From assembly GCF_020731285.1 (NCBI RefSeq), contig NZ_JAJFOW010000010.1, positions 62,001-126,000 of the forward strand: 64,000 nt of DNA, given 5' to 3'. This document shows positions 27,061-35,930 of the stretch, in pieces. The stretch's first letter is position 1. Each line of letters opens with the position of its first letter. This DNA comes from Cohnella baijiui. GTDB lineage: Bacteria > Bacillota > Bacilli > Paenibacillales > Paenibacillaceae. A model generated the notes under the pieces. That model did not search any database, was not told the DNA's origin, and saw nothing but the letters and a program-made list of their open reading frames with translations. Both the position numbers and the translations under genes were made by a program.

Positions 27061-29934
27061 TCACAGCGTTCCGTAGGTCTCGAGCTTCAGCTCCCCCTGC
27101 ACGCCTTCGGGCCAGCGCACCTCGATCCGGACGTCCGACGGCGCCTCTACGCGAAGGGCAAGCCGCGTCCCTTCCCGGCGCCATCGCACGGCGATCTGGC
27201 CGCCCTGCGGCAGCGGCACGGCGCCCTCCGCCCAGGTCAATCCGCACGGCTCGGGCGCGATCTCCACCGTTCGCCAGCCCTCGTCCAGCCGCCGCACGCC
27301 GAGGATGCTCGCGCCGAGAAAGTAGCCCGGCGCCGCGGACCAGGCGTGGCAGTGGCTGCGCGTCAGTTGGTTCGGATTGGCCCGGTTCTCGTCGAAGTTC
27401 GGGTACATCTCCCAGCAGGTCGTCGCGCCGTGGTCCAGCATCATGCCGTACCGTTCGCGGATGTCGTCCAGCAGATGCCGATGCTGACCCGCTTTCTCCA
27501 GCGCTTCGTAATAGAAGAAGGACATGAACGGGCTGCCGATTTGCACGAACGCGGGCGGAGGCGAGAGCAGGAAGGCCTCCATCGCCGCTCGCCGATCGCC
27601 CTCGGCTACGTCGCACAGATAGGCGACCACCTGCGTCTGCATGCTGAAGACGTTCGAACGGCGGCCGTCGGCATGGATGCAGTCGAGGTAGGCCCCTTGC
27701 GCCTCGTCCCACAGATGCCGGTTGATCGCTTGGGCCAGAGCGTCGGCCTTCTCCGTGTAGGCGGGCGCTTCGTCGGCGGATCCGGCCAGCGCGGCCAGGC
27801 GCGCCGCCTGGCGAAGCGCCTTGACGAGAAACAGGTTCTGATGCGTCACGATGCCGTCGCCCGGCTGATCGATCGGCGCCCAGTCGAGCAGGTTCCACCC
27901 CCGGATAAAGAGCAGACCCGCTTCGTCCAGGTGCCGCAGGTAATGTTCCAGCGTGTGGCGGACGGACGGCCAAACGGCGCGCGCGAACGCCCGGTCGCCG
28001 GCATGGGCCGCGTATTCCTCGCAGGCGATGATCCAGAAAAAAGTCCAGTTCGGGATGACGCTGTTCCAGGCGCTCGGCACCTGATCCACGTAAAGCGGCG
28101 TCATATCCCCCGAGCCGGGCACGAGGTTCAGACAGCGCTTCACGATGTCGGTCGCCCCGAACACGTAATAGTTGACGAGCGCCTCGTTGCGGCTGTCGCC
28201 GACCCAGAATACCTGCTCGTAAGCGGGACAGTCGACGAACGTATCCTCCATGCACAGCCGCGTCGTGTGCCGGCTCATCTTCCAAATCTCGTTCAACTGC
28301 GCGTCCGAGCAGCGGAATTGCCCCCGCTCGGCCACGGGATACGTGCTCTGGTTCACGTACGCTTCATGGAGCTTGACGCGCCCGGCCCCGCCCCGCACCG
28401 TCAGCAGGAGGTAGCGGAAGCCTCGCCGCACGGGCGACAGGTACCGCTGCCTCCCCTCCCGGCAGACGTAGCGGAACGTATTGTCCAGCCCGTACGTGTG
28501 CTGGATGTAGTCGTCCCGCATATACTCCACCCCGTAGCCGTCCACGACCGTGCCGGCCGGCGCCTCGATCTCGAAGCCGACGTAGCCGGAGCGCTCCTGG
28601 CCCAGATCGAGGACGAGCTCGACGTCGCCGTCCGCGAACGCCGGCAGCTCGGCCGGCTCCGGCACCGGCAGCACGGCGTTCTGGAGCGACGGCGGGACCG
28701 CCAAACGCTCCGCGACCGTCCGCCAGACGCAGGATCCGAAGACATCGTCTTCGGTGTACAGGTCCGCGTCCGCCGGACGGATCCATTCCCGGTAAGCCGC
28801 AAATTCGGCCGCCGAAGCGCAGGACCGGAGCGCCACGTACGCCGGATGGTCCAGGCGCAGCTCGCGGCCTGGCTGGTGGTCGATCCGCTCCGTATGATCG
28901 AACGGACCGACGGTGACGAGCGGCGTCTCCCCCTTCTCCCCGCCATCCGCCGGACGGCGAAGGCGGAAGGGAACGTCGCCGTCGACCGCGAGATGGAAGC
29001 TCCCCCCGTGGTCGCCCGACGTGACGTCGACCAGCACCAGATGCTCGCCGGCCGCGAGCCGCAGCTCGTAATACCGCTCCGGCTGTTCGCCGCGCCAAGT
29101 CTCGCAGGGGACGCCGTCCACGAACAGACGGCTCGCCCGGCCGCCCGGGAAGCCGATCTCGACGCGGCCGTCCTCCTCCAGCTCCAGCAGCGTCGCCACG
29201 TAGCCGCAATACGCGATCGGATTGGCGTGGTTCGCGCTCTCCGGCACCATCTGGTTGCGCAGGTCGAGCGCGGCGGCGTAAGCCGGCGCCCGAACCCGGC
29301 GCAGCGACGCGACCGCGGCCGGATAATGCTTTTCCTCCGTCAGGAACGGGATGTCCCGCGGCACGAGTGTCGTCCAGGGGGCCGTTCCCGCCCCGCCGAT
29401 CGGCCGCGCCCGCTCCCAGCCTCCGTCGTCGAATCCGGGCTGCGTCCAGCGGTCGTCGCCTTCCCGGGCGTCGATCACCTCCGCGAACCCTTGCTGGCAG
29501 GCCATCCGCGGAGAGCCGGTCTGCTGGCCCGGCAGCCGGATCGTGCGCCATTCGCCGTCCGTGGAGACCAGGGGGCGTCCCCCGGCTTCCGCATCGATCA
29601 GCAGACCGCCGCGACCCCGAATATAGTAAAAGTTGGACACGCCAAAATGCAGGACGAGCGCCGCGATCGTATTTTCGCCGGCGCGCAGCAAATGCCCGAT
29701 CTCGTACGTATCGTAGAATTGCTCCTTCGGCCAGGAGCGGACCGGTCCGCGTCCGACCTGCTCTCCGTTCACGTACAAGATGTAACGGGAGTCGGCGCTG
29801 ATATGCAGCCGCGCAGAAGTTCCTGCTTCCGCGGGGCCGTCGAACGTTCGCCTGAAGCAACGCCATTCGTTTCGCGGACTTTCCGCGTCGCCTCCCCAAA
29901 TCCAGGAGGCTTGCCAAGCTCTGCCCGCCACCAT
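27061..29934 (-). CDS. GH78-type alpha-L-rhamnosidase-like protein
   Basis: The 957-residue protein has no signal peptide and is probably cytoplasmic. N-terminal beta domains (from ASWIWGG at 9-15, with LHISADSRYILYVNGEQVGRGPVRS) precede an (alpha/alpha)6 barrel beginning near residue 540 (RCSDAQLNEIWKMSRHTTRLCMEDTFVDCP). In typical GH78 enzymes the segment reads CPQRDERLGWTGD; here it is CPAYEQVFWVGDSRNE (569-584), so the acidic residues differ and the substrate may not be rhamnose. A C-terminal beta domain follows. It is divergent from an AraC regulator that may control it and has its own terminator. Confidence 0.78.
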   Translation of the reverse strand: MVAGRAWQASWIWGGDAESPRNEWRCFRRTFDGPAEAGTSARLHISADSRYILYVNGEQVGRGPVRSWPKEQFYDTYEIGHLLRAGENTIAALVLHFGVSNFYYIRGRGGLLIDAEAGGRPLVSTDGEWRTIRLPGQQTGSPRMACQQGFAEVIDAREGDDRWTQPGFDDGGWERARPIGGAGTAPWTTLVPRDIPFLTEEKHYPAAVASLRRVRAPAYAAALDLRNQMVPESANHANPIAYCGYVATLLELEEDGRVEIGFPGGRASRLFVDGVPCETWRGEQPERYYELRLAAGEHLVLVDVTSGDHGGSFHLAVDGDVPFRLRRPADGGEKGETPLVTVGPFDHTERIDHQPGRELRLDHPAYVALRSCASAAEFAAYREWIRPADADLYTEDDVFGSCVWRTVAERLAVPPSLQNAVLPVPEPAELPAFADGDVELVLDLGQERSGYVGFEIEAPAGTVVDGYGVEYMRDDYIQHTYGLDNTFRYVCREGRQRYLSPVRRGFRYLLLTVRGGAGRVKLHEAYVNQSTYPVAERGQFRCSDAQLNEIWKMSRHTTRLCMEDTFVDCPAYEQVFWVGDSRNEALVNYYVFGATDIVKRCLNLVPGSGDMTPLYVDQVPSAWNSVIPNWTFFWIIACEEYAAHAGDRAFARAVWPSVRHTLEHYLRHLDEAGLLFIRGWNLLDWAPIDQPGDGIVTHQNLFLVKALRQAARLAALAGSADEAPAYTEKADALAQAINRHLWDEAQGAYLDCIHADGRRSNVFSMQTQVVAYLCDVAEGDRRAAMEAFLLSPPPAFVQIGSPFMSFFYYEALEKAGQHRHLLDDIRERYGMMLDHGATTCWEMYPNFDENRANPNQLTRSHCHAWSAAPGYFLGASILGVRRLDEGWRTVEIAPEPCGLTWAEGAVPLPQGGQIAVRWRREGTRLALRVEAPSDVRIEVRWPEGVQGELKLETYGTL

Positions 29935-30006
29935 CTTCTCGCCACCTTCGCTGATCTCGAATGGATTTCTCTCTCATTCTACCGCTTCCCCGGCGGCAGA
30001 AAAGGG

Positions 30007-30035
30007 TTGATCCTGCCATTATGCGGGAGTATGCT
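30007..30035 (+). promoter_or_regulatory. Promoter of the AraC gene at 30060
   Basis: TTGATC (30007-30012) and TATGCT (30030-30035) are 17 bases apart, 25 bases before the start codon. Confidence 0.5.
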
Positions 30036-30059
30036 GACAAAAAGAGAGGAGGCGCCGCG

Positions 30060-30950
30060 ATGATCAAACGTTCGGTCGAGCTGACGCCGGCCCGTCTGTT
30101 CCTGGACGACAAGCTGCCGTTTTACGTGAATCGGGTGTCGGAATCGTACGCGCTTCAGCAGCACGCGCACGAGTTCACAGAGCTCTGCTACGTGTTCGAG
30201 GGACAAGGCTTTCACTATATCGGGGAAGAGACGCTGTCCGTCGCCCAGGGGGATCTGTTTATCCTGCCCGTCGGGACCGACCACGTCTTCCGCCCCCGGT
30301 CGACCGATCCCCGGTACCCGCTCGTCGTCTACAATTTCCTGTTCGACGCCGCCCGAATGGCCCGTGCGCTGGCGGGCTTGCCGGGGATCGACGAGCTTCG
30401 GACCGCGCGATGGCAGCTCGACCTGCTTCCCGCGCCGGAGCGGCCGGGCTGGCGCCGGCTGCGGGACGATTCCGGCGCTTACCGGACGTTTTTCGCCGGC
30501 GCCTACCCGGAGCTGCTCGGCCGCCGGACCGGCTACGTTCCGCGCATGTACGGCGCGTTTCTCGTGCTTCTGACCGAGCTCGAACGCCATTTGGCCGAGA
30601 ACGGGTCCGAACGCGGGGAGGCGGAGACGGCGCGGGGCGCGGGGGCGCTGGCCGCCGCGCTCGATTATATCCGAAGCGCCTACGGCGCGCCCATCACCGC
30701 CGCGCAAGCCGCCGCCGCGGCGCAGATGAGCGAGCGCCAGCTGCACCGCCTGTTTCCCCGGGCGACCGGCCTGACCTTCGCCCAATACGTGCAGGACCTG
30801 CGCGTCGGACGCGCGCGCGAGCTGCTCCGGACGACGCGGATGACCGTCCAGCAGGTGGCGGAGGCCGTAGGCTATCAGGACAAGGGCTATTTCGCGGACC
30901 TGTTCAAGAAAAAAACGGGGCTGACGCCCCGCGCCTACCGCCAGCGCTAG
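30060..30950 (+). CDS. AraC-family transcriptional regulator (cupin sensor + HTH)
   Basis: The 296-residue regulator has a cupin sensor domain (LQQHAHEFTELCYVFEGQGFHYIGEE, FILPVGTDHVFRP) and a C-terminal AraC DNA-binding domain (QMSERQLHRLFPRATGLTFAQYV and AVGYQDKGYFADLFKKKTGLTPRAYR). ATG at 30060 has AGAGGAGG about 9 bases upstream. It is divergent from the GH78 gene, so both probably respond to the same glycan. Its 3' end overlaps the convergent SGNH hydrolase gene by 4 bases. Confidence 0.9.
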   Translation: MIKRSVELTPARLFLDDKLPFYVNRVSESYALQQHAHEFTELCYVFEGQGFHYIGEETLSVAQGDLFILPVGTDHVFRPRSTDPRYPLVVYNFLFDAARMARALAGLPGIDELRTARWQLDLLPAPERPGWRRLRDDSGAYRTFFAGAYPELLGRRTGYVPRMYGAFLVLLTELERHLAENGSERGEAETARGAGALAAALDYIRSAYGAPITAAQAAAAAQMSERQLHRLFPRATGLTFAQYVQDLRVGRARELLRTTRMTVQQVAEAVGYQDKGYFADLFKKKTGLTPRAYRQR

Positions 30951-32056
30951 AGAATGCCGATAAACGCCAAGTCGAACCGCGTCCCCGCGCAATCCGGCGC
31001 GTTGCCGTGGACGACCTCGATTTCCGCCTCGTGCCGTCCTTCGGGCAGATCCTCTGCCAGCGTCTCCAACTTGAACCAGCCTTGCGGACCGCACCAGTCC
31101 GGCCGCTCCCGGACGGAGCGCATCCATTCGCCGCCGTCGATCCGCCAGCGGAATTCGGCGGACAGATTGCCGAAGTCGAAGCCGAGCGCGAGGCCCCGTC
31201 CCTCGAACGAAAAGCGGAGCTTCGCCCCGACCGCCGACGTCGAGAGCGCCCGGTCGATCCAGTGCAGCGTCACCCAGCGGCGGACCGTCCACGGGCCTTC
31301 CGTCCGGACGTCCTCGAACGGGACGAACCGCACCCGCTGCCAGTGGCCCTCGTGCAGCGGCGCCGGCAGCGGGCGTTCGGCGGCGTCTTCCGCGAGGTCC
31401 GCCGCGGCGTCCGCACGCAGCGTCTCCCGGAGGAAGCCGATGACGCTTTCGCCGTAGCTCAGGCTGCCGCGTTCGGTCGGATGAAGTCCGTCGGGCAGCC
31501 ATTCCTCCCACCGCATGCGACCCCGCTTCACTTCCTCCAGCGCGTATTTGCCCATCCAGACCGAGCTGAGGCCGTAATGCTCGCCGAGCGCTTCGAATTC
31601 GGCGATGCTGTGCGGCGCGTCGCCGCGCATCATCGCCTCGTACATCGGCTGGCAGTACGTATAGACGAGCACCACGTCCCGCCGGCCGTCCGCCAGCAGC
31701 TGCCGCAGCAGGCCTTCCCGCGTCCGGTTGCGCCGCTCCGGCGGCGTGTCGTAGTCGTTCACCGCAAACTCGACGAACACGAGATCGCAGCCGGTGTCGA
31801 TCAGGTCGCGCTTCGCCCGGAAGGCGGCCAGGTCGCTTCCCGTCGCGCCGATGCCCGCGTTCTCCACGAAGAACCGGACGTCCGGATAAGCCTCCGCGAG
31901 CCAGCGCGTCACCGGCTCCGGCCAGTTGTGACCGGGCCTCGCGTCCGTGATCGATCCGCCGATGAAGCCGATCGTGAGCGCGCCTTCCTTCAGCTTTCGT
32001 TTCGTGCGGGCCAGCCCGCCTCTCCTGCGTACAATGCCTTCTGCCATGGGCAACAT
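30947..32056 (-). CDS. SGNH/GDSL hydrolase with C-terminal beta domain
   Basis: Residues ~25-225 form an SGNH hydrolase: nucleophile Ser35 in FIGGSITDA (block I), NAGIGATGS (block II, Gly), VEFAVNDYD (block III, Asn) and WLPDGLHPTERG (block V, Asp and His). A further ~140 residues resemble the beta-sandwich of carbohydrate esterases. It probably removes acetyl groups from a plant glycan inside the cell, as there is no signal peptide. MLPMAEG is preferred because GGAGGAG lies upstream. The gene converges on the AraC gene. Confidence 0.82.
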   Translation of the reverse strand: MLPMAEGIVRRRGGLARTKRKLKEGALTIGFIGGSITDARPGHNWPEPVTRWLAEAYPDVRFFVENAGIGATGSDLAAFRAKRDLIDTGCDLVFVEFAVNDYDTPPERRNRTREGLLRQLLADGRRDVVLVYTYCQPMYEAMMRGDAPHSIAEFEALGEHYGLSSVWMGKYALEEVKRGRMRWEEWLPDGLHPTERGSLSYGESVIGFLRETLRADAAADLAEDAAERPLPAPLHEGHWQRVRFVPFEDVRTEGPWTVRRWVTLHWIDRALSTSAVGAKLRFSFEGRGLALGFDFGNLSAEFRWRIDGGEWMRSVRERPDWCGPQGWFKLETLAEDLPEGRHEAEIEVVHGNAPDCAGTRFDLAFIGIL

Positions 32057-32194
32057 GATCTCTCCTCCATTCGTTGGTTTCCTTCCTCTCATTCTATCAA
32101 CCGGGCGATTTCCCGCAACCGGGCCAAGCGCACGTCTTTCAAAATGCCGCGACCGGGGTAATAAAGATCATCACAACGAGACGGAGGGATACGC

Positions 32195-32353
32195 ATGGTA
32201 CTCATTCTCGGCATTCTTGCAGTCGTCGTCGCCATCATCCTGTGGATTGCCAAGGTCGCCACCGAAGTCGTCTTCTCGTTCGGCGGCATCGGCGCGATCG
32301 TCATCATCATCGGCCTCATTCTGCTGACGCGCAACCGGAGAGGCGCGGTCTAG
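32195..32353 (+). CDS. 52-residue two-helix membrane protein
   Basis: The 52-residue protein consists of two hydrophobic stretches (LILGILAVVVAIILWI and a second around IGAIVIIIGLILL) joined by KVATEVVFSFGG and ended by the basic tail TRNRRGAV. GGAGGG lies 6 bases before the ATG, and a strong terminator follows 45 bases after the stop. It resembles small DUF-type membrane proteins common in Gram-positives; function unknown. Confidence 0.7.
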   Translation: MVLILGILAVVVAIILWIAKVATEVVFSFGGIGAIVIIIGLILLTRNRRGAV

Positions 32354-32398
32354 GCCGGCAAGCGGAAAAACTTCGAATCGGGTTTCATCAACCGATCG

Positions 32399-32439
32399 CG
32401 AAAAAGGAGCGTGCCCCGTTCGGGGAGCGCTCCTTTTTT
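32399..32439. terminator. Bidirectional terminator
   Basis: AAAAAGGAGCG and CGCTCCTTTTTT pair around a smaller CCCCGTTCGGGG hairpin. It has T runs on both strands and separates the small membrane protein gene from the response regulator gene. Part of the stem sequence (GGGGCGCTCCTTTTT) is repeated just downstream. Confidence 0.85.
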
Positions 32440-32514
32440 CATGGCGGGGCGCTCCTTTTTAAGCGTCGGGACGCTTCGTCCTGGGCAGGAGTCCCCTTCG
32501 GACGCTGCGCAAGC

Positions 32515-34086
32515 CTACTCGCTTTTGCGGAATTCGGACACCGTCTGCCCCGCGACCTCCTTGAACACTTTGCAGAAATACGAGGCGTCGGGATAGCCGA
32601 CCTTCTCCGCGACCTCGTACACTTTGAGCCGCGTCTCGCGGAGCAGGCGCTTGGCGACGTCCGTCCGATGGCGGTTCACGTACTCGGTGAGCCGCATCCC
32701 CGTCTCGCTGCGGAACAGATTGGACAGGTAGTTCGGGCTGAAGCCGAGCACGTCCGCCAGCGCGGGGAGCGTGATCTCCTCCGCGTAATGCTCGCGGATG
32801 TATGCGATCGCCTGCTGGATCTCCTTGCGGCACGGACGAGCGCCGGCGTCCGCGGACGGCGGGGACAGCTTTGCGAATTCGCCCAGGATGAGGGCGAAGA
32901 GGCGCTCCGGCGGCTCCATCCGGCGGAGCGCCTGCTGCAGCGCGGCCTGCCGGTCGCGCGCGGCGCGCGCCGCGTCTTCGCCGGCGCCGCGTTCCTCGGC
33001 GAGCACGGCCGCGAGCGAAAGGCCGTCGGCCAGACACTGCTGCAGCTGCGCCCGGTCGCACCGGAGGCGGCGCAAGCGGCCGACCAGCGCCTCGGTCGCC
33101 GCCTCGCCCGCGGCGGGGTCCCCCTTCCGCAGCGCGGCGAGCCAGTCGCGCGCGCAGGCGGGGTCCAGGCCGCCGGGCTCGGCCGGACGGCTCGCCCCGT
33201 AGACGCGCCCCCAGCCGTCGTACGCGGTCTGGAACAGCGCCGCGTCCGCCTGCGCGTACGCTGCCGGCAGCGCCGCGCACCCGCGGCGGGCGTCGCTCAA
33301 GCCGACCGACGCGCGGAGCCCGGCGGCCGCCGCCTCGGCCGGCAGGCGGACGGCCAGCGACCGCGCGGCGGACTGCGCCAGCGCCTCGTCGGGCGCGAAG
33401 ACGGCGACCGCCCAGCACCCGGGCGACAGCCGGACCGTCAGCGCTTGGGCGCCGTCCGAAGCGCCCGCCCGCGCCCGCTCCAGCGCCTCGCGGAAGCGCT
33501 CGTCCGCGGCGGCGTCTCCCGCGAGCGCTTCGGCGCAAGCGAGCGCGAGAATTCGGTACGGCGCGGCGCCGTGCCGGAAGCCGCAAGCCTCCGCCTGGCG
33601 CGCCAGCTCCCGCTCGTCCGGCCAGTCGCCGAGCATCGCCCGCCGCGCGAATTCCGCCTCGGCCGCGGCGCGTTTCGCCTCCCTCTCCCCGCGCAGCCGC
33701 TCCGCCTCCTCCAGGCGCGCCTTCACCTGGTCGAGCAGCTGCGCCAGCGACTCCGGCTCGAGATCGTGCTTCAGCAGGTAATCCTGCGCGCCCAGCTTCA
33801 GCGAATCCTTGACGAACTGAAAGTCGTCGAACGAACTCAACATGACGACGACGGTATCGGGCGTGCGGCGCTTCACCGCTTCGATCAGGTCGATGCCGTT
33901 CATTTCCGGCATGCTGACGTCCGTCAGGATCAGATCGAAGCTCTCGCGATCCATCACCTGCAGCGCCTGCTTGCCGTTGATCGCTTCGGCTGCCAGCTCG
34001 AACCCGTGCGCCCGCCAGTCGATAATCGTCTTGACGGCATAGCGGTAGATGGCGTTGTCTTCGACGATCATGGCTCTATACGGCAT
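32515..34086 (-). CDS. YesN-type response regulator with AraC DNA-binding domain
   Basis: The 523-residue protein has a receiver domain (acidic pocket Glu9-Asp10, phosphoacceptor Asp56 in LTDVSMPEMNG), a poorly conserved 280-residue linker, and a C-terminal AraC domain (residues ~420-523: LADVLGFSPNYLSNLFRSETGM, KVGYPDASYFCKVFKEVAG). Its start overlaps the end of the YesM-type kinase gene by 11 bases. Such pairs usually activate an adjacent sugar importer, here the lplBCA/GH35 genes upstream on the same strand. Confidence 0.93.
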   Translation of the reverse strand: MPYRAMIVEDNAIYRYAVKTIIDWRAHGFELAAEAINGKQALQVMDRESFDLILTDVSMPEMNGIDLIEAVKRRTPDTVVVMLSSFDDFQFVKDSLKLGAQDYLLKHDLEPESLAQLLDQVKARLEEAERLRGEREAKRAAAEAEFARRAMLGDWPDERELARQAEACGFRHGAAPYRILALACAEALAGDAAADERFREALERARAGASDGAQALTVRLSPGCWAVAVFAPDEALAQSAARSLAVRLPAEAAAAGLRASVGLSDARRGCAALPAAYAQADAALFQTAYDGWGRVYGASRPAEPGGLDPACARDWLAALRKGDPAAGEAATEALVGRLRRLRCDRAQLQQCLADGLSLAAVLAEERGAGEDAARAARDRQAALQQALRRMEPPERLFALILGEFAKLSPPSADAGARPCRKEIQQAIAYIREHYAEEITLPALADVLGFSPNYLSNLFRSETGMRLTEYVNRHRTDVAKRLLRETRLKVYEVAEKVGYPDASYFCKVFKEVAGQTVSEFRKSE

Positions 34087-35905
34087 GTCGGTTAGCCTCC
34101 TCCGGATGGGTCGTGTACGGCAGCCGGACGATCGCCCGCGTGCCCGCCCCGGGGGCGGTCTCGAAGCGCAGCCCGTAGGCGTCGCCGTGATGGGAGCGGA
34201 TGCGCTCGTGCACGTTGCGGACGCCGATGCTGTTCAGTCCGGGATACTGCGTCTCGCGGTCGGCGACGAGGAGGCCGGCCGCGAACGCCGGCGTCATCCC
34301 GACGCCGTTGTCCTCGACGACGATCCGCAGCGCCGTTCCGTCGAGCGACGCCGCGATGCGGATGAGCCCGGTTCCTTTCGACATCTCCAGGCCGTGCAGA
34401 ATGGCGTTCTCGACGAGCGGCTGCACGAGGAAACGAGGCACGATGCCCTCGGACAGCGATTCGTCCACGTCGAAGACGACCTCGAAGGCGTCGCCGTAAC
34501 CGATTTTCTGAATGTGGATGTAGTTGCGCACGTCCTCCAGCTCCTCGGACAGCCGGTGGAACTCGCCGGCCTTCCGGATCGACGACTTCAGCAGCCCGGT
34601 GAGCGCGCCGACCATCCGCTCGATCTCGGTTTGGCCGCGGCTGCGCGAGAACCAGCGGATCGTGCCGAGCGTGTTGTACAAAAAGTGCGGGTTGATCTGC
34701 GCGAGCAGGACCGAGTATTCCGCCTTCTGCTTGGCGAGTCGCTCGGCGGACACGTGGTGGATCAGCTCGTCGATGCGCGCCACCATCATGTTGAACCGGA
34801 TGGCGAGCATGCCGATTTCGTCGCGTCCGCGCGGCGTCGCTTTGACGTTGAAGTCGCCTTCCTCTACGCGCCGCATCGTGCGCTCCAGCCGCTTGATGTC
34901 GCGGGTCGTCCCGATGGACAGCCAGAACGCCAGGATCAGGGCGACAAAGATGAACAGGGTGCAGACGCCGACGATGATCGTCTCCAGCATCCGCGTCCCC
35001 GCGAGCAGCTGCGCGAGCGGGATGAAGCAAAGGATCGTCCAGCCGGTGTTCGCCGACCGGTACTCGGCCAGCAGCGCTTGCTCCCCCTTGACGCGGGCGA
35101 CGCGCCCTTCGGGACCGACGCCATCTTCCAGCTCCGGCGAGGGGAGCGGCCGGACCAGCTCCGCGTCCGTCTGGCCGTAGCGGCCTTCGATCAGCGGCTG
35201 GCCTTGAGCGTTGACGATGACCAGATTGTCCGTATGGATGATCGAGCCGTCCGCGAGCAGACTCGTGAAGTAGGCGCGGTTGAGATGAAAGACGATGACG
35301 CCGAAGCGGCGGTCCACCTGATTGAGATCGAGATAATAACGGACAAGCGCGACTTCGTCGGTGCCCCGGTAGGACGATGTCCACGCGATCCCCCGCTTGC
35401 GGCTTCCGAGCTCCCGCTCCGCGCGGTCCATGATCTGCGCCGCCTTCGTCGTGTTCATTCCGCTGCCTTGGGCGGAGGGGCGCTCCCACCAGAACAGTCG
35501 GCCCTGGTTGTTGCGGATCGTGATCGCGTTGATCATCGGATTGTTGTTGCCGTATTGAAAGAGCAGGTTGGCGACGCGGGTGTAGGCGGAAGGATAGCTC
35601 TCGTCCGTGATCGGCTCGCTGCGTTCCGAGACGATCTGCGTCAGCAGCTTGTCGTTCAGCAGGAATACGGTGCCGTTCACGAATTCCTCTACCTTGTTGT
35701 CCACGTTTTTGGAAAATTGGTCGATGACGCTGAGAGAGAGCTCCCGCGTATTCGCCTCGATATAATGCTTCGAAGCGAAAGCGGCGGCGCTTCCGATCGC
35801 CAGCGCGAGCAGCAGGATGATGAACAGGTTCGACAGCAGGATCTTGGTCCGGATGCGAAAATGCTTCAGTCGCCCCAGCGGGTTAAGCCCTTCGAGCCAT
35901 CGCAT
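34076..35905 (-). CDS. YesM-type sensor histidine kinase
   Basis: The 609-residue kinase has two membrane helices (near residues 20-45 and 285-310) flanking a ~240-residue extracellular sensor, a HAMP linker, the His_kinase core QINPHFLYNTLGTIRW with the phosphoacceptor histidine, and an ATPase domain (N box LVQPLVENAILHG, G box VEDNGVGM). MRWLEG is chosen as start: AAAGGAG lies 7 bases upstream. It is coupled to the response regulator and follows a solute-binding lipoprotein gene by 25 bases, suggesting a three-part sensing system. Confidence 0.93.
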   Translation of the reverse strand: MRWLEGLNPLGRLKHFRIRTKILLSNLFIILLLALAIGSAAAFASKHYIEANTRELSLSVIDQFSKNVDNKVEEFVNGTVFLLNDKLLTQIVSERSEPITDESYPSAYTRVANLLFQYGNNNPMINAITIRNNQGRLFWWERPSAQGSGMNTTKAAQIMDRAERELGSRKRGIAWTSSYRGTDEVALVRYYLDLNQVDRRFGVIVFHLNRAYFTSLLADGSIIHTDNLVIVNAQGQPLIEGRYGQTDAELVRPLPSPELEDGVGPEGRVARVKGEQALLAEYRSANTGWTILCFIPLAQLLAGTRMLETIIVGVCTLFIFVALILAFWLSIGTTRDIKRLERTMRRVEEGDFNVKATPRGRDEIGMLAIRFNMMVARIDELIHHVSAERLAKQKAEYSVLLAQINPHFLYNTLGTIRWFSRSRGQTEIERMVGALTGLLKSSIRKAGEFHRLSEELEDVRNYIHIQKIGYGDAFEVVFDVDESLSEGIVPRFLVQPLVENAILHGLEMSKGTGLIRIAASLDGTALRIVVEDNGVGMTPAFAAGLLVADRETQYPGLNSIGVRNVHERIRSHHGDAYGLRFETAPGAGTRAIVRLPYTTHPEEANRHAV

Positions 35906-35930
35906 GATCGGGCTCCTTTCCGCCGCGCCG

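Noticed and set aside
27346..30063. A 905-codon plus-strand frame opposite the GH78 gene, and a similar 910-codon frame at 36867-39599.
   Set aside because: Same Arg/Val/His-rich composition, no ribosome site, and both lie antisense to well-supported genes.
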